A stretch of 64,000 nucleotides of DNA, taken from the NCBI RefSeq assembly GCF_003073045.1, contig NC_037599.1:18604555-18668554 (forward strand), read 5' to 3'. Made by a program: the position numbers and the translations under genes. This DNA is from Pomacea canaliculata. Lineage: Eukaryota > Mollusca > Gastropoda > Architaenioglossa > Ampullariidae. The notes under the pieces are model-generated. The model did not search any database, was not told the DNA's origin, and worked only from the letters and a program-made list of their open reading frames with translations. Positions within the stretch are counted from its first letter, which is position 1, and each line of letters opens with the position of its first letter. This document shows, in pieces, positions 36,290 to 48,300 of this stretch.

Positions 36290-37000
36290 AATCCTTAAAA
36301 ATGAGGATAACTGCAAAAGTCATCCGGCGATGGCAATCTCCTTACGGAAGAGAAGGATGCACTAAACTAATGGAAAATTCTGTGATAAATATTAACTACT
36401 AAAAGAATTTCACTAAAATTCACGATATTATAAAAGAATTGAGGGCAAGAGATCGCATATCATTACGAATCTTTTATACTGTCTTTATTTACTTATCTAT
36501 TTACTACTCATTCACGTCCCAGAGAAAATATTTTAACAAAATTAGCCAGTCAGCGTTTCAGTTTATTTGGAAGAAGAAAACTCACAAAATTAAGAAAACC
36601 ACTGTAATCAGAAAATATTCAGAAAGGTTAAAGGTAATGGATGGCATGCTTTCATAATGCACTTAGGATAAGGACATGGAGAAGGAAGATTTGTGTAGCA
36701 AATACAAGCATTTTGCAAGGCACAAAATAGATTTATAATAAACTGTTATACTCCTACCTGCATTTTAAAAAATTGGAAAATTTTTTTCAGACCTTGAATA
36801 GGGAAAAATATTTGCACATCCCGTAACTGTTATAACAGATACAAAACTCCAGTACCGTATCCTTCACTGTGTGTCAGCTACAAACACCCTATTACATCAC
36901 ATAAAACAACGAGATTCGGATGACTGCACTTTCTTTCTGTTCACAGTCAAAGGAATCTATAAAGCCCTTGTTTAAAAGCACTTCTAGAATGATCTCTTTA
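36290..37000 (+). mobile_element. LINE fragment, L1/Tx1-like ORF2 3' part
   Basis: Two pieces in the right order match the C-terminal part of L1-group ORF2. Around 36529-36645 it reads FNKISQSAFQFIWKKKTHKI followed by KKTTVIRKYSERLKVMDG, like the family pattern (INKIIYNFIWK...KIKR...GGLKM.D). Around 36841-36950 it reads KLQYRILHCVSATNTLLHHI, then SDDCTF, like the QWRILH...TN..L stretch before the final CxxC. Stops and frame changes lie between, so it is an inactive, 5'-truncated remnant. Boundaries are approximate. Confidence 0.7.
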
Positions 37001-37149
37001 CAAAGTAAACAAAATAATTCTCACTGTGAAAACATGGAATTAAAAATTGAATTATATTTGGAATCCAAAATAAATTTATATTAACTAAGATATTCAGTCT
37101 TATTTTGATAGCGGCAAAATATTATATTTACAGAAGTAGATGTTTCAAT

Positions 37150-39190
37150 ACTCAGCTAAGTTTTTAACGGCGAGTCTCATTTGTAACGGGAGTTTAAAAT
37201 GGGATTGAGTCCACGCAAGATTTGTCGTGGGCCGTACGTTACCATGTGTGACGTAGCAAACGTTTCTCCTTCCATGACCCTCCCCCTCCCCCAGTCCACT
37301 GACCCCCCTCCCAGGAGATATCGACGCAAGAGATCAGCGCGGTGGCCACCACCAGCGGCAGTCACTGCGATCGTTGCAGTGGTTGCCGATGTGTCCTCGC
37401 CGCGTATCATTAAGTGATTTGACGTGACGTTTCCCTGACTTCACGCCCCCCAAACACACTTGCCCACCCGCCCTCTCGCCTGAGCACAGGCTCCAGTGTT
37501 GCGGGCACGCTTGACCCCCCCCCCCCTCACTAATGAAAATACAGCCCCCCCACTGGTTTGCTCGCTCCTCCCCCACCATACCTTCTTCAACATGCAAAGG
37601 ATTCTTGCCCACCGAGGTTAGAAAAGTGATTTTGTTGATCGGAGGATTTATTCAGCAACTATAGGCGACGGCTTTAATTTAGTGACTGCCTTCGTTGACT
37701 ATACCTGAGGAATAATTAGGAAATGGAATGAGAGTAAGTAAAACAGAAAAGAAAAAAATAGAGAGAAAATCTAAACACGCACACACACTTTTCGTGCCTA
37801 AAACAATTTATTCCCAGGTCACTCACAATTTCTCTTTCTTTCACTCTCCACCACCACCACCAGCGCCGCTCCGCATCCGGGGCAGCAACAGAACTGTGTC
37901 TGTCACTTTTCGCCCTCCCTCTTGCTGCTGTATATAGCCACTCCAATTACCCTCCCCCCACCCTTCTTCCCTCTCCTCCATTCCCTTGCTGCTGGCCGGG
38001 TATACGGCACTCGCATGCCCCACCCCACCCCACCCTTTTCACCTCGACTCTACCCCATCAACGATGGGTAGTGTGGCTGGGACTGGGTCTGCCACACTGG
38101 AATCGCAGCCTGCGAAAGAACGAGTTTCAGGACAGCTGCTGCTCTCACCACACAAAGGGGTGTCAAGGTGTAACGGTTCTGTGAAGCTATTGGAGTTGAC
38201 ATTTACCTTCTAGCGTGTGACCGACACCTGCAAATATGCAACGGATTTTTTTATTTTTATTTATCACTGATTGAATTTTTTATTTATTTTTTTACGCTCT
38301 TTGACCTGTGCGGTGATTACGTCTGAGTTTGTGGGAAGCTCTTCAATGCCGGAGGAGAATCAAGCATTGTCAAGTGTCGTTTGTCACACGTGTACAGCTT
38401 CCGTTAGTTTAAGGAGCCTGGGAACTGCCTGGCAATGATGCTTGTTCATCGTCCGCTCTCTTCTCTCGTTTGTGTCTGCAAGAATTTGTTTGCTGTCCAT
38501 TTCAGCAAGAGCATCTTCAGGACTTACTGCCCACCGACAGTCCACTGTGCTGTTGGCAGGATGTTACACGGCTTTCGCACCTGGTTTTCTGGAGACCCTA
38601 TTGTGGTCACCAGACTATTAGTTGGATTGTAATTTTGTTCTTGTGAAAATATTTACGGTGGATCTCGTCTTAATCTCAGAGTTGTAGATGCCATAACAGC
38701 ACAGGGATAGTACATTTATTACCGGGAAAATATTCTGGTCCAGATCTCAACAAAGTATTATTTTCCTAAACTGGGAGTTTAAACTTCGGGTCCACAGAGG
38801 TCTAGTCCAGAACACCACAAAGTCCAGAGTTTTAGTCATCGGGAAAACTGAGATTTAAGTTGTTGTTGTTTTTTTTTTAATAGGAGGGACATAGCAGGTT
38901 TGTTTGAACTGTGAGGTTTTGAAACTTCAAGTCAGCAAACTTCAGAGTTCGAGTCCAGAACTCCACACAGAATATTCTAGTCGTGAGGATAACGCTCAAA
39001 TTTTAATTTCTTGCTGGTGAAAACTATTACGGATTTGTCTGTGTCCGGAAGTTCTGGAACTTTCAGTGCACAAAGTCCATAGTAGGAATCTACAGTTTCA
39101 CTTCTACACAGTATTGACTACGGAACTATAATCGAGTTCTATACGCCTACAAAGCCTAGAACCACGTGTTCATAACGTCTACAGCTCTAC
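37150..39190. other. Upstream flank of the GPCR gene, low complexity
   Basis: C-rich and CT-rich blocks (37260-37580, 37840-38040) and T runs. No exon recognised. From about 38740 on, short phrases such as GTCCAGAA..CACAAAGTCCA recur loosely, leading into the tandem repeat at 39192. Confidence 0.4.
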
Positions 39191-39191
39191 C

Positions 39192-39304
39192 ACAGATCTA
39201 CAGCCTGAGAGTACAGATCTACAGTCTGAGAGTCCAGATCTACACATCAGTCCAGATCTACACGTCAGTCCAGATCTACACTTCAGCACAGTCCAGATCT
39301 ACAT
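39192..39304. repeat. Degenerate minisatellite around AGATCTACA, 17-22 bp units
   Basis: Six copies of CAGATCTAC spaced 17-22 bp apart, most preceded by AGTC or GAGT. The array lies 90 bp before the GPCR start codon and so is probably in its 5' UTR or promoter. Confidence 0.8.
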
Positions 39305-39393
39305 AAAACCCTGACTAGTCGCTTAGAAAGATCGCGTACAAAAGTTGAAGAAGGAGAGATAGACAAAGAGAGAAAGAGAGAAAGAAGAAAGAC

Positions 39394-42300
39394 ATGCCAT
39401 GCCAGATTTCTTCTGTGAACACAAGCCTGCGAGAGTCCGGCGGGGTAGGTGGAGGCTTCTGCTACAACAGCCCCGACGCTGAAACCTTCACGACATCGGT
39501 GGCGCGAGCGTCGCAGGTGTTCAGCATCCTGGTGCTGGTGGTGCTGGGCATGCTGGGTAACGTGCTGATGGTCTACGCCGTGATAGCCACTCGCCTGCGG
39601 GATGCGACTCTCAGCGCCTCCTCCCTGCTCCTCATCAACTTGGCGGTGGCCGACCTCATGGTCAGTGTGTCACGTGGGCGGGAGATAGGTCACTCCAAGT
39701 CACCATGGTTACTTGCCTGTCTTTTTCCTCCACTTTTTGTCATCTGGCTTCTCGCGTTTATCCTGTTGTATGGATATTCCCTCTCTCTGTTCTTTTCTGA
39801 TCTTAACAACTTTTCTCTTTGTCACTGTCTTCTCTTCAAATCTTTGTTTCTTTTAATGTTTCTCTTGCTCTTATCTGTCTTTTGAACTATATCTGTCATT
39901 TTCACCTTCTTTACTTGTGTTTTAACAAAATATATTTACATGTTTCTTTAAATATCTTTACCTGTCTTTAATTTTTTTGTTACTATATTTACCTGTCTTT
40001 TTATATTTTGATCTACATTTTCAATATCTTTACCTGCTTCTGTAATTATCTTTATCTGTCTTTTTAATATCTTTTCACATCTTCCTGAATTTCTTTCTTT
40101 CTTAATCTCTTTACTTGTCTGCCTTGAATCCCTTTACCAGTCATTTTGAATCTCTTTGTCAATAGTTTTTTTTTGGACTTCGACCCTCTCTGTTCTGTCC
40201 TTCTCTAATCTCTGACTGTTCGTTCATCTTAGTTTTTTTTGTTGTTTTTTTTCTCTCAGCAGCTACATCTTTTTTCTTCCCCTTAAAGATCCACTTCTTT
40301 TGTTGTATCCGTGTTTCATAATCTTTTTAAACCCCTTTTTCTGTGTCCCTTTGCTCCCATCTGGCTTTCAATTGTTGTTTTTTTTTTTTTTTTAGATGAT
40401 GATGATGATGATAATGATTCTTGTCCTTGTCATTGTGTGACGTACATCATCATCATGAGCACAAAACATCCTGATTGAAAGACTCGTAAAACAGAATGCA
40501 TAATTCTTATGCGCCTAGAAAAAAATACTTCCAAATAAATAAACAAAAATCACGTGCCTGTCACGCGGTAATTGTACATGCATGTTACGTCATCCTGTAT
40601 TTTTATGGTTGGACAGGTGGACGGGTTCGTGCTGCCCATGTGGATTGTGTCCACGGCCTCGCTGTCCTGGCCCCTCCCAGACTCCCTGTGCATCATCACC
40701 GCCTTTCTGACCGTCACCCTTATGGTCTGCTCCATCCTCTCGCTCTCCGCCATCGCTGTGGACCGCTACCTCATCCTGGCCTTCCCTCTACGGTAAAAAT
40801 GGGATCGTCCAAGCGTAGTGACTTTCGTAGGGACACGGGATAAGTCCTGCCTCCAAAGGGTCGCGGGGATAGATGGGGTTAAAAAGAAAAACGCAGAACT
40901 GTCCTACACGACTTTTAGATGGTTTTTCATTAAGTGACAAAAGTTAGAAGAGGCATTGGAGTGTTTCATGTTCCAAGATGGTCCCTAACACTTTTTTATT
41001 TTAAGTTACATGTATTAAAAATATCCAGAGACCTAAGAAAACAATTATTTTACCCTTTTTAGTACATTCCAAATAAAAGTGTGTTTAAAATGTTTTTACT
41101 TATTTTATTGTGAAATAAGTCATTTATAAAAAAGAGTCTATTATGCTATCTGCGGGCCAGTAGGCTGAACAGAACTGACTTGTATTGGTTGCTGGGGATA
41201 CAGGCAGACAACTGATACAGCAGCTGATACGGCTCATCTAAATTCTCATCAAAATACAATCAGGGACGAAATAAAAGACAGGAAAGCTAGCTCAATTTTT
41301 GTTACTACATCAGTAAATTAAAATTGACAAAAATTGCCAATGTCTTCATTTAAAGGCTTTTTTATCGCAGCTTGAAGGGGATTATTGCTTATATTTGGGG
41401 AAACTACATATTGCAATGAGCTAGAGCTCTTCTGAAACTGGTTTCATGCATGTGCTTAACTTTCTTAACGAACTAAATTGCTCGCAGAATAAACCGAGAA
41501 GAAAATGAGAGAGCGTGAACTAGAAATTGAATTAAGGTTCTTTTTAAACATTAAATCTACTTTATGAAAAACTAATACAAACAATGGATGTTGGCAAAAT
41601 TATTAGGACCCAAATGAGATATAGTCATGCACAATGGAGCTTTTTGTGTATGGATGTGTCATCGCGGTGAGGGCTTAGTGGACAGGCAAATAAAAATCTT
41701 TAGCATGACACCTAACAAATGCACTTGTTTAAACATAAAACTCACCTTCACCTTCAGGTACCCAACGGAAGTGACGTCGACCCGCCTGGTAATTGTCTTC
41801 GTGTCCATCTGGACCTTCTGCTTCCTGGTGGCCGGTCTGCCCTTGTGTGGCTGGGGCCAGTACCGCTTCCAGCCGCAGACTGTGCCCATCTGCAATCCCG
41901 TGTGGGTGACACAGGTGGGGTTCGCCATCTTCCTGATGGTCTGCGGCCTCATGCTCCCCTTCGCCGCGATGCTCTACTCCTACGTCCGCATCGTGCAGAT
42001 CGCCAAGGAGCACATCGCCAAGATCGAGGCCACCAAGGCCTGCTTCGTGGAGAGGACTCCTCCGACGACCACGCCTGTCGTGACTCACCTGAGTCCTCAT
42101 GGCAGACTTTCACACGGGGGGAGTAACAACAACACGGAGAAGCTTGTCGATGTCATATCAGAGGTTGAAGAAGTAAATGCAGAAGGGTACAGCAACTTCA
42201 GACAGGATCACAATAAAGGAAGTAGCCGAACATTTTCTTCTTCTTCGGAACACAAGGATGAAGAGGGAAGGGATGTCGTGTCCACAGGTAAACATCCGAG

Positions 42301-45300
42301 ACTCACCTCCAAGAAAAACTTCAGCAAAACCGTTCGGATAGCCAACAGAGTCTTCACCGCCGTGGGTAAGTATAAGATGTAAATAAAAGTACAGATAGCC
42401 AATCCTGTGCAGATTAATTGCAAGCGAATCAGTCAGGTACAGAAAATTAATACTCAGCTGACTTAAAAAATACTAAATTTTAAACGATTTAGGAATTTTT
42501 GTGTCCACATGGATGAATGTTTAATTGCCAGAAAACCGAACACTCACACACGAACGCACGCAAAGTTTCAGCATATGATGGTGCAAAAAGGTCAAAGTAA
42601 CTTCACAGGCAATAGTGCGTGCATAAAACGCGAGACAGACAGACAGACAGACAGACAGCCAGACAGACAGACAGACAGACACAAATGCAGACAGGTCACA
42701 GCTCTTCCTCCTCATCAGCGTCCACCTCAATTCTCCTTTCAACTTCTACTGAAAAAAAATCTCAGAAATAATCTCCCTCGTAGTCGATGACATGAAATCC
42801 GTGGATCATGGTCCTCAAACAAGTTAGGCTATTTTGTATTATTTACGTAATGCTGCATTCTTCAACTGACTCGGCATTGTTTAATCATCTTTTATTTACA
42901 CCAGCGCGAGCGCTGCGTTCCCCCAGGACATCATGTCCGGTAACCCGACACCCGCAAGACCCTCCGACCCCTCACATGACAACCGACTCGATTAGCTTAC
43001 AAAAACCAACACGGATCACTCGCGCCCTCTGGTGGCCGCTTCTAACAAAAGGGGGACACAACACGGTATTGACAGCAACTCAAGAACGATTTTCTTGTGC
43101 ACAGCATGCAAAGGCAGTGACACTTGCCATCTGAGCTGGAAATTTATACATTTATACAAAAATGTTTTTTTCTCAGCCTCTGAAGGTTCCTGGGATGTCG
43201 CGCGAATAGCTACCATCGGGTGCCTGGGGTGAGCTTGCATGATGGTCCACGTCTTTCGTTTTGCGTAAACTCGTTCATCGTAAAACCTACATGAGTTTAA
43301 CGTATGTGAGGTAGAAATGTTCATGCAGCCCGGCCCATACATTTAGCTCTGGAACATGTTTAGTCTGTGGCTTTTACTGTCTAAACAGAGTAAAACTTTT
43401 ATTTTTGTATTTTTTACTCGAATATGCTTGGTACAGGATGCTATCCCACATTTTAGTTCGCTACTTGTCTAAAAATATTCCCGGGCAATGAAAGACGTGA
43501 GAACATTGATATCAGGAAGGTACATTAATTAATACGCATGCGTTGTCACGGTTACAACTGAAGACATATGTTAATTAGGTGTGCACACTTGTGACGTCAT
43601 AGGTTTTACAGTTTCGGGCATGATGTTGTTTACAGGCCTGCACCTGGCACCTTGAGATCATAAACAGTAGGGGTAGTGGTTCATATTTTATTCAGAGCTC
43701 AATCTAGACTTGGGAACAAAATTGTGCACTCGTGTATATTTTTCAAGTAAAGGGAATTTACACTCCCCACGTCTTTCCACTCCATGAATTACGAACCTGG
43801 TGTTCTTTCCGTTCCCATTAATTGCTGGCTCATTAATCTGACACTTTTTGATTACAGTACTTTTTTATAAATGTCCTGAAGCAGATATCCGAGGAAAGCA
43901 ATAAAAGGGTTGCCGGAGAGAGAAATTCGTATAAACACAAATACACAGTTCAATATTTAACCACACCCAAATATAGTTTCAGGTAAACAAGCTGTGTCTC
44001 AAGGTAGCTTTAAGTGCACAGAGTTTATTACACGTGAGTGGGCGGTTGTGTGTATGTGTGCGCGTGCGCTCGCAGTGGCTGGACTCTGGCCTCTAATGGA
44101 CCAGCGATGTTAACAGAAAGAACACGTGGACAAAGTGTCTCCAGCCTCTCGATGAAAGGACTGGGGTGTGGTATGAGGGTGGGGCGACTGTTTCAAGACA
44201 CAGCGAGACACACTATTACACTTAATTTCCTATTCAGAATCAGAGAAGGGCAGAACGTGGTTTTGTTCACGTGATCAGGAAGCTGGTGACGTCACGACTG
44301 TAAGCACAATCGCAGCAACGGAATATTTTCCCCCATGTATCGAACTTGCACCTGCCTGGGATCAACTTGCACGTGTAACAGAATTTCTCGTTCGTTTGTT
44401 CCCCGCTCGGCCACCGCCTCCCTCGGTAAATATCATTCTGTCGTTGGGGAGAGGCTGGAGGTAGGGAGACTGGGAGAAGGGAAGCTGAAGGTGGAAGTGC
44501 GACGATTGGAGGAAGAATGTAGACTGGGGAATGGGGGAGTTGGAGTATTTTGACTACGAGAAGTGAAAGGATTGAGACAATGAGGTGAAAGGGTGGAGGC
44601 TGGCATACTGAGAATCTGTAGGCATCGAATATGGAGGAACGGGAGGAGAAGAAAAGAGATTGAAGAAGGGTCATAATTAAAGACGTGACTTGCACTCGCT
44701 TACTCCATGTCAAAGATGCTATAGCATGTATGTCCATAGCAAACAGACAATGAAGTGTCAGGGAACAGAGCTCGTTACTTGGTTGCACTGTTGCCATATA
44801 CACCCGACATATCCTGCTAGCACTTATCACCCATCTGGCCCTCGACATGGGCCCAGGCTTTTCCTGCAGTAAATATTCACTGATGCTTCCACTTCTAATA
44901 GCTGTAATCATCTTGGTCAGGTAGGCTTGGTCATTACTAACGTTCGCTGAATTCGATTTCTGTAATAGGATCCCCGTCGGCAATGAATCGAAATCCTTCT
45001 GCACAAAGTGACAATGATACACAATTAGCCAATTTATTTCCAATTGGTCCTTTCCACAGTGTGGGTCCTTCAGTTGAACTAATGAGTGTTTTGCAGAGCT
45101 GGACGAATGAAAGCTCGTTCAAGTGTAAAGAGCAAATGAACCAGTGCAAAGGGCGTCCAGTGTGAAGCTATAACAAATTATTGCCCTACCACGGTGCCCA
45201 GTGTTTACAGCTGGTCTGTCGGCTCCAACTGCCATGATTTGGTCTGTAATTCCCCCTTCTTCAATTACAGCAATACCAGAGCCTGTGCCTTGTTCCAATG

Positions 45301-48300
45301 TTAGATGGCCACAGACAGAAAGTTCCGGGTTCACCAGTCATTACACAGTGTTCTTCAATTTTCTTTCTACTGTACTTCTTGTCTCTCCTTTTTTCTTTCG
45401 CCAGTCTCGTGTCTTTTCGCCCATCAACAAACATTGCCATGATTTCCTCTTCGTTGATTATTGGAGTTTCCCTGATTGCCCCTCTCAACTTGTTGTCGAG
45501 CCCTCCATACTTTGTGATGATCGATAGTATTTATGCGGTCTTCTTTCTGTCCGTGCCATCTTACATTGGAACAAGGCACAGGCCGTAGTCCTCCAATGGT
45601 GCTGGGTTGATGGCAGGAGCTGTCTTATTTATTTACTCTATATCGGTTTGCTCCCAAAGTAATTATTGGTATCAGTACCATATTCCAGTCCTGTTTTTGG
45701 AAAACATCATCATCATCGTTGTCGTCGGGTTCATCGTCATCATCATTAGCAACATCATCCTCTTTTACACGGTGCAGCAGGAAGCTGATTTGACTCTGAT
45801 TGCACTATTGCAAACACTTCCACAGGTTAAACTATGTCCTCACTTGTCCTCTTCCTTCTTCTTTCTTTATCTTCTCTTTTTTTCATCCAATCTTCCCTTG
45901 CTTGTTTTCTTTTCATAATTGTTGTCACCTTTCTATCAACTGTACTTTGGTCTCCTCTTGGGCTTTATCACTGACGCGCGCACACACACAGGCTTACTTT
46001 ATCATGAGTCACATGCATAGCTTGCATTTATTATAATTAATTTTTTAACTTTATTCAAATTATTGTTGTAGATTTTGTCAGCTGTACTTGTGCCTATTGT
46101 CATTTTAGTTACCTTAAATTAAAAAAAAGGTTTTCTCAAGCTTTGCAGACCTACCATACACTCAACAGAAAGCGTATGCCATTGTCTCCTTTATAAAGTT
46201 AAAAGCATTCAAAAATTTTCTCACTTACAAACGGAAGAAAAGAGAGTCTGACCGCCATGTCATATCTGTCATCACTTGTACAGACCGGCACAGAGCAGGG
46301 CCTATGTGATTTCACTCTCCTTGTGAAGCTCTCAGACATTCTTTTTACCTGTGAGGCATATGAAGCCTCGTTTTAAAAACTGAAAAAAGTGAATAAGGTC
46401 CATTGTGGATGTTGGTAAGGTCCCCTTTGATTGGCAGGCGCCACACTCTCTGCTCCCTCCTTGATTGTGAACGTTTGTAATGTTGCCTTTGATTGGCATT
46501 CCAGATTCTCCATGGAGGTGACAATCCTGCACAAAAAGACCTTTTTTGTGCTCTAATGCATAAACCTTAACACATTCAAGTCTGCTTTAATGTCCATTCC
46601 CCACCCCTCCCCCTCCCCTTTTTCTGTGCAGTCTGGTGGGGCAACGGTTAGCGCCTGTCACCAATACAGTGAGTACTGGCTGTCCTAGGTTCAGATCTCG
46701 CCTCGGGCACGCTGTTCTTTCTCTGTATGTGACATCTGTTTACAGGGCTGGCTGCTTAGTCATAGTTCCTGGCTCGACATAAAACATCCCTCCCCACTTT
46801 CATGTGCGTAGTTTTATGGTAAGATTAAAACTCCTCATGTTGCATAGCCCAGTAAGTCCACTCACAAAAATCTTGTCAGCCTCTTCATTGTTCCGTGATG
46901 ATTTGACTCAAAGTACTCACTTTGGTTATTATATAATACAAAGTGTTGTTAATCTGTCTGCCTCCTGACGATCTGAGTATTTTTTTTTTGTGTGTGTGTG
47001 TAAAGCGCTGTCAGCCAATTGGGAACGATGGTGCTGTTGTCGTCATTATTATTATCATCATCATCATCTCTAGACACATATAAGTATTTTGTTGCAGGTG
47101 TGGTTGCCCCTCAAACCCCAAATACTAAATGTTCCTTACATTCCATATTTCTGGACTATGAAATGCAGCATTCTTGTGATGCTCTACAAAGTCCTCCTCA
47201 CAGAATAGTGCATTGCTGCTACAATCCAAGCAGCGGATTGTTGGTAAATTTAAACCACAGCAGATACACTGGCTTCGATCTGGAACAGCACACAGCTCAG
47301 TGTGCACAACCAGCAGTTCGTGGCATATCTTTTCCCATTTGTCAGCACAATTTACTTTCTTTTTCCAGTAAAAGCTTGCTCCATTTTCAAGATCTACAAT
47401 TATGAGAAGAAAATATATTACTTTTAACAATCCTGTGTATGCATTTTTTGACACTGGTTTAATATAGCAATCAGACCGATGGTCATTAATGAAATGTACA
47501 CTAGGCAGAGATCCCGATGAAATAATAATAAAAATGCAAAATTTGCAAAGAGAGCTGAGAGTAACATGATATTGCAAAAAGAAGGATGTGAAAAAGGGCT
47601 AGCATTATGGGAGAGGTTGATGATAAGAAATCAAGATCAAAATTAAAAAACAGCTAAGTACAAAGCATTCCTTCACACCCATGCGAATAGCACAGAAAAA
47701 ACGCAAGTGAAACAGCCCAAATAATACTCACATTTTCAGACAACACTAGCTGACTTCCATCAGTTGCAGGGTCTTTTGCATTAACCTCAATGTCTTCTTT
47801 GACCACCTATATTTGACAAAACAATTTCCTTTGTATGGTACTTACATCCTTTATACATTTCCATCATCACTGTTATTACTACCTGGTGCATGAAGTTAAA
47901 AAAAACTGACATCCACAAACCTCTGCTACCCTGCAATAGTTAAAGTCCATTTCCTGAATATTAAAAACTTACATGGCAGGCAGGACAACCAGTTCCATCA
48001 TCAAGATCTGGATCAATGTGTTGCAGCTGCTGCAACTGGTATTCATGGTGCATGTACATTGTAAATGCATCAGTAACTAGGGCCTGATATACTCCATTAA
48101 CCTGCAATACATGCAAAAAATACATGCTAAAAGCAAGTTTCTGTACTAGTGAATGAGTCGTCTATATAAGCTCATAAGTGCAGCAAACTTTTTCAGTCAA
48201 TACATATCGCACTGCACATGCAATCATTCACACAGAGGACCTGCTGCTGCTAATTTACACAGGGTAAATAAGAACATTTGGAATATTTGTGTGGGCTGCA

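Noticed and set aside
41719-42126. ORFs in other frames of GPCR exon 3 (135 and 123 codons)
   Set aside because: Shadows of a GC-rich coding exon whose true frame has seven-helix receptor motifs.
45281-45583. MITE
   Set aside because: Inverted arms are good but no target-site duplication flanks them.
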